From NCBI RefSeq assembly GCF_010389155.1, contig NC_057761.1, positions 8,310,501 to 8,374,500 on the forward strand: 64,000 nucleotides of DNA. Direction: 5' to 3'. The translations under genes and the position numbers were made by a program. The first letter of the stretch is position 1. Every line of letters begins with the position of its first letter. Shown piece after piece: positions 32,771 through 45,241 of the stretch. The stretch is from Erigeron canadensis (lineage: Eukaryota > Streptophyta > Magnoliopsida > Asterales > Asteraceae). Under the pieces are notes generated by a model. The model had not been told where the DNA came from and searched no databases. It saw nothing but the letters and a program-made list of their open reading frames with translations.

Positions 32771-34770
32771 TCAATGACTAGTATTCGAGTACATCAAGGC
32801 GTTCAATCTCCAACCAATCAAGAATTGAAGAGATTTTGTAAAAACATCAGCTAACTGTTTATCAGTGGGGATGAAATGTATTTCAATATCTCCTTTCATA
32901 ACATGATCACGAATGAAGTGATACCTGATATCAATATCCTTTGTCTTTGAGTGCATTACAGGGTTGTGAGATATAGCAATTGCACTGGTGTTGCCACATA
33001 AGATTGGGGTTCTTGTGAATTTCATACCATAATCAAGTAACTGGTTTTTGATCCAGAGAATCTGGGCACAGCAATTGGCCGCAGAAATGTATTCTGCCTC
33101 AGCAGTAGACATTGAGACTGAAGTCTGCTTCTTACTGGTCCAACTCACCAGTTTTCCCCCTAGGAAATGACATCCACCAGTTGTGGATTTTCTATCAATC
33201 TTACAACCTGCATGATCTGAATCTGAATAACCCATTAGATCTAACCCTGAGCCTTTGGGATACCAAAGACCAAGGCTAGGGCACCCTTTCAGGTACCTGA
33301 AAATGCGTTTAACAGCATGCAAATGTGATTCTTTTGGATTTGCCTGAAATCTGACACATAAACATGTTGCAAACATTATATATGGTCGACTGGCAGTTAA
33401 ATACATCAGTGAACCAACCATTCCACGATATTCTTTTTGGTCCACTGGTTTGCCATTTGGGTCAGAGTCCAAATTTAATGGAGCTGAAATAGGTGTGGTT
33501 TTTGATGGGACTGAATCATATTTGTATTTTCTTAACAAATCTCTGACATATTTTTCTTGGTTAATAAAGATACCATCCATGGTTTGTTTGATTTGTAAAC
33601 CTAAGAAAAATGTTAATTCACCCATTAAACTCCTCTCATATTCTTGAGACATAATTTTCGAAAACCTTTTACACATTCCATCATCAGTTGACCCGAATAT
33701 AATATCATCAACATAAATTTGTACCAGCAAGATATTACCTTTTTCTTTCAAGATGAACAAGGTATTATCTATCGCACCTCTTTGAAAACCATTTTTGAGA
33801 AGATGTTTAGTTAGAGTATCATACCAGGCTCTTGGGGCTTGTCGAAGACCATACAAAGCTTTGTTCAGTCTATATACCCAATGTGGATGCTTTTCATTTA
33901 TGAAGCCTGGAGTCTGCATAACGTACACTTCTTCTTCCAATGTGCCATTCAGAAACGCACTTTTTACATCCATCTGGAAGACCTTGAATTGCAAGTGAGC
34001 AGCATAAGCCAAGAAAATTCTGATGGCTTCAAGTCTTGCAACTGGAGCAAAGGTTTCATCGAAATCAACACCTTCTGCTTGACAATAACCCTTGGCAACT
34101 AATCCAGCTTTGTTCCTGATAACGTTGCCATCTTCATCCATCTTGTTCCGGTAGACCCACCTCGTTCCAATGGGTTCTCTCTTTAACCCTGGAGGACAAG
34201 GAACAAGCTCCCAAACGTTGTTCCTTTCGAACTGGTTGAGTTCTTCTTGCATAGCTTGAACCCAGCTTGGATCTGCCATAGCCTCGTCAATTTTCTTCGG
34301 TTCAATCAGTGATAAGAAGGTGACGTTCAAGCATTGATCACTTGTGGCTCTTCTAGTCTGAACCCCATTATCTGGATTGCCAATAATCTGCTCAATGGGA
34401 TGAGCAGCAGTCCATTTAGTGTATTGACTAGGTTGGTATAATACAACATCAGTGCAAGACACTTGACGATCTCCAACAGATGCAGCAACTGGAGGAGGAT
34501 CAGTCCAAACAACTTCAACTTCATCATCAGTGTCAACTGAAGAGTTAACATGATTATCTTCAAACAAAGGTATATCTTGAAGAACTGGAGAAGCTTGAAC
34601 TGGTTCTGATGTTGTTGTGGCACGCACATCAGATCCAATTACCAGTTTTTCAGGTAGGTTAAAACTGATAGAAGGATAAAATGAGGTGTCACTGAAGTTC
34701 TTCTTTTCTTTAACTAGTTCCAAGACTTGATGTCTGGAAACATTTTCTGGTGTACTAACTGATTGATGAA
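32771..34770 (-). pseudogene. pol: E3 pol, linker, RT and RNase H; 5' part deleted
   Basis: It is open for about 665 codons from the junction at 34770. It contains the integrase/RT linker, the whole RT ([52 protein letters not shown]) and RNase H ([44 protein letters not shown]). No internal stop is present, and the Trp that became TAG in E1 is intact here. The C-terminus is altered after ADVFTKSL by a deletion reading into the spacer, giving a foreign tail of about 18 residues. The upstream gag, protease and integrase are absent. Confidence 0.9.
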
Positions 34771-34771
34771 A

Positions 34772-37700
34772 CAGTTTCAGTAACTGGAGGCAACTGGTCA
34801 ATATTGCCAGTTTCTAATAATGGTGCATCAGTGGCCAGCTTGTCAGATTCATCATTGGCCATTGGCTTACCTTTATCAACCTTCCCCCTTAGCACAACAT
34901 CATCAATATGCCCACCAGCTTCAGTACTGGTGGCAGCTACCAACTCTTTCCCAGTGGTTTTGGGAACTTCAAGGGCGGTAGAAGAAGTATGCACAGATCT
35001 TTCCCCCTTGGCAGCATCTAGCCCCTTACGAATACTATCAAAATCTGAAGGGCTCGAAGGCAAATTAGCTAGAGGCTGCCACGACTGCATATCTTTACAC
35101 TGCTTGAAAGTCCGACAAACCAACCTCATAGTCCTCCACAGATGATTGATTTCCTTAGATTGAGTCATAACATTTTCAAAGGTTTGCACTTGACTCTTTT
35201 GTATGTCAGTTAAAAGCTTCGTATCATCTGGCGAGAGACTAGAGGGAACCATCTCATAAAAAACTCCCTTCAACATAGTCTTCAACTCTTCAGTCTTGTT
35301 TCTACCAGCTTCAGTTGTCAGATTGGTTAGAGCAGTTGAGTGTTCAGATACCTTGCTGGCCAAAGTATCAAGACTGCACCTCAACCGATCAATCTCAGAT
35401 GTTATGGGAGTGAGATCAACCTAGGGCGCTGAAGTCTTGGTGATCTCAGATATCACCTTTTCCAAAAATACTTGTTCTCTGCAGCCAAGGTGTCTTCAAT
35501 CTTCTGACCAACTGAAGTGGCCAACTGGTTACCAAGCTCAGTCAGATTAAGACCAGGTTTTTCAAAGAGCAACTTGACCTGTCTTTCAAGTTCCTTCACA
35601 TCCACCTCTGAAGATTTGACAGTATTAGGTAGTAGGTTGGTGATGGAAGATGTGACACCAGTTTGGGTTAATGCAAATGGCTCCCTTAACGATGTTGCCA
35701 GTTGATTGGAGGACTGCACCAACTCATTGAGCTTGCCAAACACTAAGTCCTCATTTGCAGAAAATTTATTGATCCCCAGGTCAACCACTCTAACATTTGT
35801 GATATGCTCCTTCTGGTACCTGGAGAGGGACTTAGCATTTTTATCGAGTGCCTTTTGAATCTCATCCACCCTCGTAAGAAGGTTTGAGAGATCGGATTGA
35901 AAGGCAACAAATTGACCATCCTGTGACGGAGGGGAAGGTGTCACTGGACCTGCTTGAAGGGCTACAGGTACAACTGGAGAAGGTAAAATAAGTGATGGTT
36001 CACCAGTTGTAGTAGCAGCAGTTGAAACAAGAGGAGTTGTTGAAGAAATGATGGGAAGAGATTCAAGTTGTCATTCATGCTGAGAATGCTCAGGTGTGAA
36101 CGACGGCGACGGTGGTGTTAGGATGTGTCTATTTCTAGGCACACCCATGGAGGATAGTAGCTGGCGAGAGGCGAATATAGGAGGTTCTTGTCAGCTTTCT
36201 GGTAAAAGAGGTGAAATTGAAACTTGGTGATCTAGGGATTGATCAGAAAAGGAAGGGAGCTGATCATGTACAGATGCATCAGCCATTTCCTGATCAGATT
36301 CAGTTTCAGAAGAGTCCGAGGACTCAAGCTGAATTTCACCCTCAAATATGCCTAGATTCATAAATGATAGGGGTGGCTGAACAGATTGTTCAGGCTCCTG
36401 ATGACCAGTTTGAGTTTCCTCAAAGGTTTCACCAGTTGTCGGAATTACTTCCTGAAAAGAGGTCACTTGTGCCTCAACCACAACTGCTCTTTCCTCAGTC
36501 ATGGCATCATTGGCCGTAGAATCTGGAACCTCGGTCTCCAGCTGTAACTGGCCAGAGACTTCGTCAGTTCGTGCAAGTGTGTCAGAAGTTTGGCTCTGCA
36601 AGTTAAGTGCTGACACAGACTCTACTCAGGGTTGGGCTGACCCAGTAATAGCTTCACCACTCTCTCCTAAAGAAGTTTCGAGAGTGGTTGCTTGCGGTTG
36701 TTCCCTTTGACTTTCTTCAGGTACCTGTTGGGAAGTACCTGAACGGATAGTTGGGGCACTAATGTCAGTGGCACGTTCTGATCTTTTTTTACGACGGGTT
36801 TTTGACCTTTGTGCCTTTGGAGCATCCTGAAGACCTGTTGGGAGGTCTCCAGTGTAAGTAAAAGGTTAGACTGACACACTAGAGCTGGTGGGGTTAGACT
36901 GTTGCCTAGGTTCGGCAACTGTCACATTACCAGCAGACGAACTGGTGGGTCCCTCATTATTTTGAGGCCCGCCCGATTGTCTCTCTGACTCACCTGGTAT
37001 TGGTGCATCAGTTTTAGAGAATGCTAGTATCATTCTCGGAGGAATCTGGACCTCGTTAGCAGTGGATATAAGGTTGTCCAGATTCCTCATTAATTCTGGC
37101 ATAGAGTAAAGAGACTGAGTGTTTTTATATTCGTCTCTGCCCAGAATTAATTTGAAAGAAAGAGATAGAAATCGAGAGAAGGGGATACATGGACCCCTAT
37201 TACCTTTCAACTTGAAGACAAGGCTTCTGAAGAGGATGCTCGCGAATTCTACTCTCAGTCCATACCAAAGGCAATATACCATTTCTGCCTAGAAGGAGTT
37301 TATCTGGTCCAAACCACCAGAACTCCCTCCCAAACTCTCCACCAGATGAACCATGAAATATTTCCAAGAGGGTGAAAGCCCTCTCATCGTTATTGACCCC
37401 TTGGTTCTCAACACTCCACCTTCCAAGACTTCATTATTGACCATGTCAAGGAAGACCTGGCGGAAGTTTATGTTACTGGGGATCACCACTGGACGTTCAT
37501 CAGTTCTCCAGTAATTGAGGTTAAGGGCATCCCTTAAAGTCTCAGTGGATGAGCAGTCAGGCGAGTTAGAAGCCGTGTACCAGAACTCACACAAGTAATC
37601 ATAGTACATCTTGTGTGGGTTCAAGGAAAAGGCATCGCTGAGTGGAATCCCTAAAGAAGGATTGGATTTTCCCGATTAGAGTGTCAGTGGCCTGTTGCCC

Positions 37701-37862
37701 TTGAAGAGATGCTATGGGGTTGTTTGGATTTAATTTAATTATTTTGGAGTTCATAGGGGCCCCAACAGCATGGTGAACGTTATCGGATGGAACATACTCA
37801 ACACTGAGTAAGTTCACATCACGAGAACGAGAAGAAGAAGATGAAGAAGATTTAGGTGCCAT
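34772..37862 (-). pseudogene. E2 post-pol ORF, N-terminal and central part
   Basis: ATG at 37862 (MAPKSSSSSSSRSRDV). Recognisable blocks: the conserved N-terminal domain (LNYWRTDERP, GLSPSWKYF; 37624-37289), its continuation (37282-36866), a Pro/Ser-rich type-B insert (about 36900-36620, KTRRKK-like with stops), an acidic stretch (SSDSSETESDQEMADA), and coiled-coil segments (35944-35453 and 35384-34772). It is broken by frameshifts (for example near 37650 and 36870) and stops (TAG near 37287, TGA near 36626). At 34772 it meets E3 pol and resumes at 27341. Confidence 0.8.
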
Positions 37863-38527
37863 TTGATCAGATTGTGAAAGTGAAATTGATTTAGGATTTA
37901 GGGTTTTGGACTTAAAGAAGAAAGAGATAAAGGGATCTCGGTATGATTGGAAGAGTAAATGAAGGGAATGAATGTGCAAAGTAAATGAGAAAAATGTTTG
38001 GGTGGGGGTATATATAGGTAATAAAATAATACCAAAATATATACGAAAAGATTTTTTAATCCCCAAATTTTCGAAATCATGTTTTAAAAGACTTTTTTGG
38101 AAAATTTGAAATTCAAAAACAATTAATACCATCTCATCAAGCATTAAATGTTACGACGGCTGGTATTCCCACGCGCCCACTACCAGCAATGATCCCCATA
38201 AAACCTGCATTCCTTTTATCAAAATGGTTTTGACACGTCAAGTGACGGTTGGGAGTGGGTTTAGACACTCGAGTACCATCACGTGTCACAAGCATTGACC
38301 AAGTGTACTTACCGTTATGACGATCTGGTTGACCACCAGTTTGAGATAAGACTAAACATGTACACTGGAGAGTGTCCGGTGCCAGTTTCAACTGGAAAGA
38401 TTTTCCAGTTGCAAAATTTTAAACAACAAAAGAAACAAGTTTTAGTCAGTTTCACCTGGAGAATTCTCCAGATGCATTTTGAACAAAAATAAGTTTTGGT
38501 CATAAAAACATTTTGAGTCTATTCCCC
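37863..38527 (-). promoter_or_regulatory. E2 promoter-like spacer
   Basis: On the minus strand, a CACGTG/ACGTCA cluster with CTCGAG lies at about 38235-38290 and a TATATATA box at about 38011-38020. A leader of about 150 bases follows, with an AAACCCTAA telo-box before ATG 37862. Several CTGGAG/CTCCAG inverted motifs occur at 38360-38480. Confidence 0.5.
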
Positions 38528-41500
38528 CTAGAATGAAGAACCTAATTCAAGATTTAACATTCCCAATTCGCTGATGAGATGTTTAAAAGTCTTTTCATCA
38601 AGAGGTTTTGTAAACACATCAGCTAATTGTTTGTCAGTGGGAATGAAATGAATTTCAATATCTCCTTTCATAACATGATCTCGAATAAAATGATACCTGA
38701 TGTCAATATGTTTTGTCTTGGAGTGCATCACCAGGTTGTGAGATATTGCAATTGCACTGGTGTTGTCACAAAAGATTGGGGTTCTAGTATATTTCATACC
38801 ATAGTCGAGCAACTGGTTTTTGATCCAAAGAATCTGGGCACAGCAACTGGCCACAAAAATGTATTCTGCCTCAGCAGTTGACATTGAGACCGAAGTCTAC
38901 TTCTTGCTGGTCCAACTCACCAGTTTTCCCCCTAGGAAGTGACAACCTCCAGTTGTAGACTTTCTATCAATCTTACAACCTGCGTGATCTGAATCTGAAT
39001 AACCCATCAGATCTAACCCTGAGCCTTTGGGATACCAAAGACCAAGGCTAGGACACCCTTTCAGGTACCTAAAGATGCGCTTAACAGCATGCAAATGTGA
39101 CTCTTTTGGATTAGCCTGAAATCTGGCACATAAACATGTTGCAAACATTATATCTGGCCGACTGGCAGTTAAATACATCAGTGAACCAACCATTCCACGA
39201 TACTCTTTTTGATCCACTGGTTTTCCATTTGGGTCAGAATCCAAATTTAAGGGTGCTGCAATGGGTGTGTTTTTAGATGGGATTGAATCATATTTGTATT
39301 TTCTTAACAAATCTATGACATATTTTCTTGGTTAATAAAAATACCTTCCATGGTTTGTTTAATTTGTAGGCCTAAGAAAAGTGTTAATTCACCCATTAAA
39401 CTCATTTCATATTCTTTTGACATGATTTTTGAAAATTTTTAACACATTGCATCATCAGTCGAACCAAAGATAATGTCGTCAACATAAATTTGTACCAGCA
39501 AAATATTACCTTTTTCTTTTAAGAAGAACAAGGTACTATCAATTGCACCTCTTTCAAAACCATTTTTGGTAAGATGTTTGGTCAGTGTGTCATACCAGGC
39601 TCTTGGGGCTTGACGAAGACCATATAATGCTTTGTTAAGTCTGTATACCCAGTGAGGATGCTTTTCATTCAAGAACCCTGGTGTTTGCTGAACGTACACT
39701 TCTTCTTCCAATGTTCCATTTAGGAACGCACTTTTGACATCCATCTGGAAGAATTTAAATTGCAAATGAGCAACATAAGCCAAGAAAATTCTAATGGCTT
39801 CAAGTCTTGCAACTGGGGCAAAAGTCTCATCAAAATCAACACCTTCTGCTTGACAATAACCCTTGGCAACTAATCTTGCTTTGTTCCTAATAACATTGCC
39901 ATCTTCATCCATCTTGTTTCGGTAGACCCACCTCGTTCCAATGGGTTCTTTCTTTAACCCTGGAGGACAAGGAACAAGTTCCCAAACATTGTTCCTTTCG
40001 AATTGGTTAAGTTTTTCTTGCATAGCCTCAACCCAGCTTGGATCTGCCAAAGCCTCATCAATCTTCTTCGGTTCAATCAGTGATAAGAAGGTGACGTTCA
40101 AGCATTGTTCACTTGTGGCTCTTCTAGTTTGAACCCCACTATTTGGATTTCCAATAATTTGCTCAATGGGATGAGCAACTGTCCATTTAGTATATTGACT
40201 AGGTTGATTTTACACAACATCAGTGCAAGACACCTGACGATCTTCAACAGTTGTGGCAACTGGAGAAGGATCAGCCCAAACTACTTCAACTTCTTCATCA
40301 GTGTCAACAGGCGTATTCACATGATTATCTTCAAATAAAGGCATATTTTGAGAAATTGGAGAAGTCTGAACTGGTTTTGATGTTGTTGTGGCACGGACAT
40401 CTGATCCAATCACCAGTTTTTGTGGTAAATTGAAACTGATGGAGGGATAGAATGAAGTGTCACTGGAGCTTTTCTTTAATATAACTGGTTTCAAGTCCTG
40501 ATGACTGGAAACATCTCTTGGTGTATTGACTGATTGATGAACTTGATCAGATACACCAAAATCAACTGGGACAACTGGAGATAAATCAAGGCTTGGTCTT
40601 TTATTGATTGCTTCATTAGATTCATCGAATGTGACATGAATTGTCTCATGTATCTTTTGGAGTCTATAATTATACACTCTATAGGCTTTTCTAATATCTG
40701 AATACCCCACGAAAACACCCTCATCAGCCTTTGCATCAAACTTTCCTAACTGACTAGAATCATTTAAGATAAAAACTGGACAACCAAATACATGAAAATA
40801 TCCAATATTTGGTTTCCGATTCCTGAGGACTTCATAGGCAGTCTTCCTATGTCTCTTGACATATACTGACCGATTTTGGGTACGGCAAGCAGTTGCCACA
40901 ACTTCAGCCCAAAAACATGTGGGAAGACCTGATTCAGATAACATACTTCTGGCAGCTTCAATTAATGTGCGATTTTTTCTTTCAACCACACCATTTTGCT
41001 CTGGAGAATGAGCTGATGAGAAGTTCTGAGAAAGGCCAGTGTCAGTGCAAAATGATTCCAATTCTTTGTTGATGAATTCAGTTCCATTATCACTTCGCAA
41101 CTGACAAACTTTCTTGGTATACTTGAGCTAAATTTTCTTGATGAGAGAGATAATTTCACCAGGTGCATCACTTTTTGATCTGATAAATACCACCCAACAA
41201 TACCTGGTGTATTCATCAACAACAACTAAAGTGTATCTTTTACCAGCTTTAGTTTGAACATTCACCGGTCCAAAAAGACCCATATGAAGCATGTGAAGAG
41301 GTTCAGTGATACTGAAGTTTTGCCTGGTCTTGAAACTGGCTCTTTTCTTCTTGCCCATCTCACACCCTGGACATAGCTTCTCCTTTTTAAAAGAAAATTA
41401 AAGGTATCCCATCCACCAGTTGCTTTCTTGACAACTTATTGATATTTTTGAAATTAAGGTGGGATAACCTTTTATGCCACAGCCAGTTGGTGTCCTCATC

Positions 41501-41886
41501 TGCCTTAGCATAGAAACAATGCTCTTTTGGAGCTGGTTCCATGTCCATTATGTACACATTCCCTTTCCTTGGTGCAATCATCACCACTTTCCAATCCTTG
41601 TTAAATATGGTGCCTTGAGCAATATCGAACAGAACTTTATATCCATCATCACAAAGTTGACTGACACTTATTAGGTTATATTTCAAACCATTAACAAATG
41701 CAACTTTTGTGAACTGGACCTGCCCATTGTCAATCACACCATACCCTTCAGTTTTCCCACTTCCATCATTACCAAATGTCACTGCCGGTCCATCTTGGAC
41801 AGTGAACTCTTCCAGCAAGGGCTTACATCCAGTCATAGTCCGGCCAGCAGCGCTGTCTAGATACCGGATATTCTTTTTTCGATCGC
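38528..41886 (-). pseudogene. pol: E2 pol, all domains, several stops and frameshifts
   Basis: Order on the minus strand: protease-like motif with Asp-Ser-Ala (about 41860-41840, [11 protein letters not shown]); pre-integrase finger ([13 protein letters not shown]-like region damaged near 41380); integrase ([26 protein letters not shown]; 41358-40740); linker; RT with [10 protein letters not shown] (about 39490-39460); RNase H (39040-38528, [12 protein letters not shown]). Stops include TAG where E1 has Gln before the protease (about 41888), Lys to TAG (about 41128), a TAA at 40210, a TAA near 39439 and Gln to TAG (about 38897). Frameshifts lie near 41380 and 39325. It cannot encode a functional polyprotein. 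Confidence 0.9.
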
Positions 41887-41907
41887 CCTACACACCCAAG
41901 TAGATAA

Positions 41908-44300
41908 TTAGTTATTTTTGTGAACCCATCTTTTCTTGATGGGTCCACCAGACTTCTCTTGAGAAGTCTCAGCAGATTTACTCGGGTTGGAACTGGAGGC
42001 TGGAACTGGAGGATTATTTCCAGCTTCTGGAGTAAAAACAATTGGTTTGATGGGAACAACAACATCCTCCTTTTTTATTCCAGATTTTGCTCCTTTTTGA
42101 GCAGATTGATTTTGTTTTTTCTTTTGCTTCAGTGGAGGAGTTTTGACAACATGTTTTTCAACTGAAGAGGACGAAGCTCCTTCTAGATTTTTTATTCTGG
42201 CAGTACAACTTTGTACTTGCCTAGACAAATTTTGGAGTTGACTCTCCAGTTTTAACAAAAAATTGTTTTCTTCAGGCTGCTGAACCTTGGACTTGGGTTC
42301 AGCAAAATTTTGAGTCTTTGGAGTCTTGGGCTCTTTGGACTTTTGAGGTAAAGGATTATCACCAGTTTCCCTTTTAACTGGAGCTTTAGCCTTCTTAGTT
42401 CCAGTTTTGACCTCAACAGGGGTGGTCTCAATGGATTCAGATTTGGCAATGTTAGAGGAGTCATAAGGAGTCTCAACTCAAACTGATTCTGGCATCTGGT
42501 GAATTATGGGTAAAACAGCTGCCATCTCAAAATCACTAGATTTCCAGGCAGTTTTTTGAGCATCAATGGTTTTGAAAAAGCGTTATAATTTTTACCAGAT
42601 GCTTGTACCCAAGAATTGATAACCATGTGTTCTTTTTCAAGATCAAATTTTAGTTTTTGGTTATCTCTTTCCAATGCCTCATTTTTCAAATCTAACTCTT
42701 TGAGAGCCAACTGGACACTTTGCAAATCATTAATTTGACCTTTCATGTTGTTAAACTCAATTAAAACAGTTTCCAAGTATCTTTCACAGTCAGTTCTCAT
42801 AGTTTCAACAAATAACAGGTCATCATTTAATGATTCAGCAATATCCAGTTTTAGTTCTGTATCCAATTCAACATCATAATCTCTTACCTTCTTTAAAATG
42901 ATGTCCACCCATCTTCCAGAAACAACATCATCTTTCACCACTGGTTGTTGATTTTCTAATGCCATGAAACACATATCTCTAATCTCTTCTTCATCATCAG
43001 ATGAATCATCAGAGAGTTCCCATTTCCCTTCAGTTTGAGCCATCATGCACTTGTTCTTTTCTTTCTCTTTTTCTTGTTCAAGAGACATGAGAGCAATTTG
43101 GGCCTTAAGTTCCTTGTATTTGGCCTTATAATCATCAGTTTTAACAAGATTTGGGACAACAGGACCAGTTTGGTTGTTCATCTGACTAGATCTGCATTCC
43201 TTCATGAAATGGCCTTTCTTACCACATTTGTAGCAGATAAGATTGGCCTTATCCAGAGAATTTGAATTGGAAGCATTATTGGACCCATTAAATTGATTAG
43301 ACTTATGCCTGGACCTGTTAAAGGTTTTAGCAATCATGGCTACCAGATCATCATTGTCAGTTTCCTCACAACCATTACTTAGATTTGTGGTTAGGCCATA
43401 GTTCAATAAGTTGTTTAACATCTCCTTCATTGAATGTAACTGGACATTCTCAGCAGACATTAAAGCAACACAAGGTTGCCCAGTGAGGTTGGCAACCTTG
43501 GAACTCTGAGCATGGTTTAAAGCATCTTGCTCAGCCAATATTCTTGCAGCATCATTATCTTTAGTGAATCTGAAGGCTCCATAAAGGGAAGCAAGAGTAT
43601 GGCTGTGCAAGGTCTTACCTTGTCTTAAGACAAGAACCATGTGTGCCCATTTGGATGTCAAAACATCACAGAATTTCTCAAGAAGAATATCCTTATCCTT
43701 CTCCACTCCCAAGCCTCTAAGTTGATTAATTAGGCCAGTAAATCTGGTGTAAGTACCAATTAAACTTTCATTGGAAAGAGCAAAGAAGGATTCATACTTC
43801 TTGTTAAGAGCAACCTTTCTGGTGACAATGGTGTCATTTCCCCCTTCAAACTGGAGAACTAATTCATCCTACATAGATTTAGCACTGGGAAACAGCACAA
43901 GTGTTGGAATTAGTTCCTCAGGGACAGCAGCAAGGATCATGTTTTTCAGTCCGGTATCAAGATCAACCAGTCTGCGATCCTCGTCTGACCAATGTTCCTC
44001 AGACTTTTCCCTGGTACCTCTTCTCCCAGTAGGGTCAAGAAGAGGGCTAACACCACTGGACATGGGTATATATGGTCCATCCTTAAGGATTTTTAACATA
44101 TACCTCTCTATCCCACCAAAATGCAAGAGCATTCTAGCTTTTCATGTACCAAAAGTCTCACCATTCCCATCGAATTTGGGAACTGGAGTGTTGGAGTAAT
44201 GTACATGGATGTGGCGTGCTCCAGGAATAGGAGGAGGAGGATTAGTATTTAAAGGAGTTGTAACATTAGGATTAGATTCATTTGGACCAGAACCATTCTC
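41908..44300 (-). pseudogene. gag: E2 gag with CCHC knuckle, broken
   Basis: This is the capsid/nucleocapsid precursor. From 44300 downward: a Pro-rich N-terminal part (PPPPIPGARHIH), a UBN2-type capsid region (VPKFDGNGE, DEDRRLVDLDTGLKNMI, LRGLGVEKDKDILLEKF), a zinc knuckle CYKCGKKGHFMKEC (43230-43180), a long charged helical segment likely to form a coiled coil (about 43100-42600), and the Lys/Pro-rich tail ending KKRWVHKN (41908). It is broken by Trp to TGA (44142-44144), a TAG (43869-43871), a one-base loss near 42575 and a TGA near 42478. The N-terminal start and 5' leader are deleted: gag runs straight into a truncated LTR at 44300. Confidence 0.9.
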
Positions 44301-45236
44301 ACCTCTATGTCAATGGTGAGTTTACTTTGCAACACAATCACTTAATCTGGACGTGACCAGTTTAGAGTGATTGTGTATCAGGTAATCTGGAGGTTTACTT
44401 ATTAAGGTGACAAATGTAAATAAGTAAATACAATGCAATAGATATAAGTGACAAGTAATTATATCGATGAACCAATATGTATTTTTCAAGTGTATTTTAT
44501 TTATTGATTGTTAAATAAAATACAAGGTTGTTGCGGAACCAAGATAATACAAAGATGTAAATATCCTAACATCCTATGAAATACAGTTGATCTATACTTG
44601 GAAATTCTCTTAGCAATCGAAACACTTAAAGTTGTGAAGTGTTCCTTTTTGCGATAGAGAGAATATTGCACAAGTTCACCAATATTGCAGAATGTATGAG
44701 TTTGCAAAGTTGTTGAAATGCTTGTGCAAGGACCTCTATTTATAGTCGAAGTATGAGCATTGGGATCTCAACTTCGAAGTACAAATATGGTTGACAGCAC
44801 ACAAAAGTATTAGTATATCATCTTTTGTGTGTGCTAAATAAAGTAAGACAAAAGGTTACTTTATTCAACCACTCTACATCTTTGCACTTTTATCCACAGA
44901 CAAGATTATTGTCCGGTTAAAAGGATGTAGAGTAAATGGTCCTCCTCGTAATCAGTGTAAAGCTTTGTAAAGGCATTTACACTGAAGGATCTCCAGTTGA
45001 TTGATCTGGTGAAATGTCAATTGGGCTTTGCTGCCATTGCCATTTCCTTTCTTCCACTTGTTGTCTTCGACTTCAACTGGAAGGTCTTCAGATTTAAGTC
45101 TTCAGATCTCAACTGGAGGAAGTCATCAGTTGCTCAACTGTACAATGCAACTGGACTTCTAATATTTCGGACAATTCTTCATGCTCTTCAGATGCAGCTG
45201 GAGAGCTCCAGTTTATAGTCAAAACTGGACCTAACA
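44300..45236 (-). repeat. E2 5' LTR, 937 bp, missing its last 36 bases
   Basis: It starts TGTTAGGTCC on the minus strand (45236) and matches the 3' LTR with about 14 differences. It stops at CACCTCTATG (44300), so the final 36 bases of U5, the primer-binding site and the gag leader have been lost in one deletion. The target duplication AGGGC follows at 45237-45241. Confidence 0.9.
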
Positions 45237-45241
45237 AGGGC

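Larger units (their letters stand above)
27342..34770 (-). mobile_element. Sirevirus-type element E3 (type A), 5' half deleted
   Basis: It consists of a 3' LTR (27342-28315), polypurine tract, post-pol ORF, promoter-like spacer and the 3' part of pol up to the integrase/RT linker. At 34770 the pol sequence stops abruptly and E2 post-pol sequence follows, with one extra base (34771). The 5' LTR, gag, protease and integrase are gone, and so is the second target duplication. Confidence 0.85.
25358..45236 (-). mobile_element. Sirevirus-type element E2 (type B), with E3 nested inside
   Basis: It is bounded by a complete 3' LTR (25358-26330) and a nearly complete 5' LTR (44300-45236). The 5-bp target duplication AGGGC is exact (25353-25357 and 45237-45241). 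Removing E2 restores the host copia frame ...DCPKFKE, except for a TGA. By eye the two LTRs differ at about 14 positions over about 937 shared bases (about 1.5%). E2 carries E3 in its post-pol ORF, and its own gag, pol and post-pol ORFs are broken. Confidence 0.9.
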
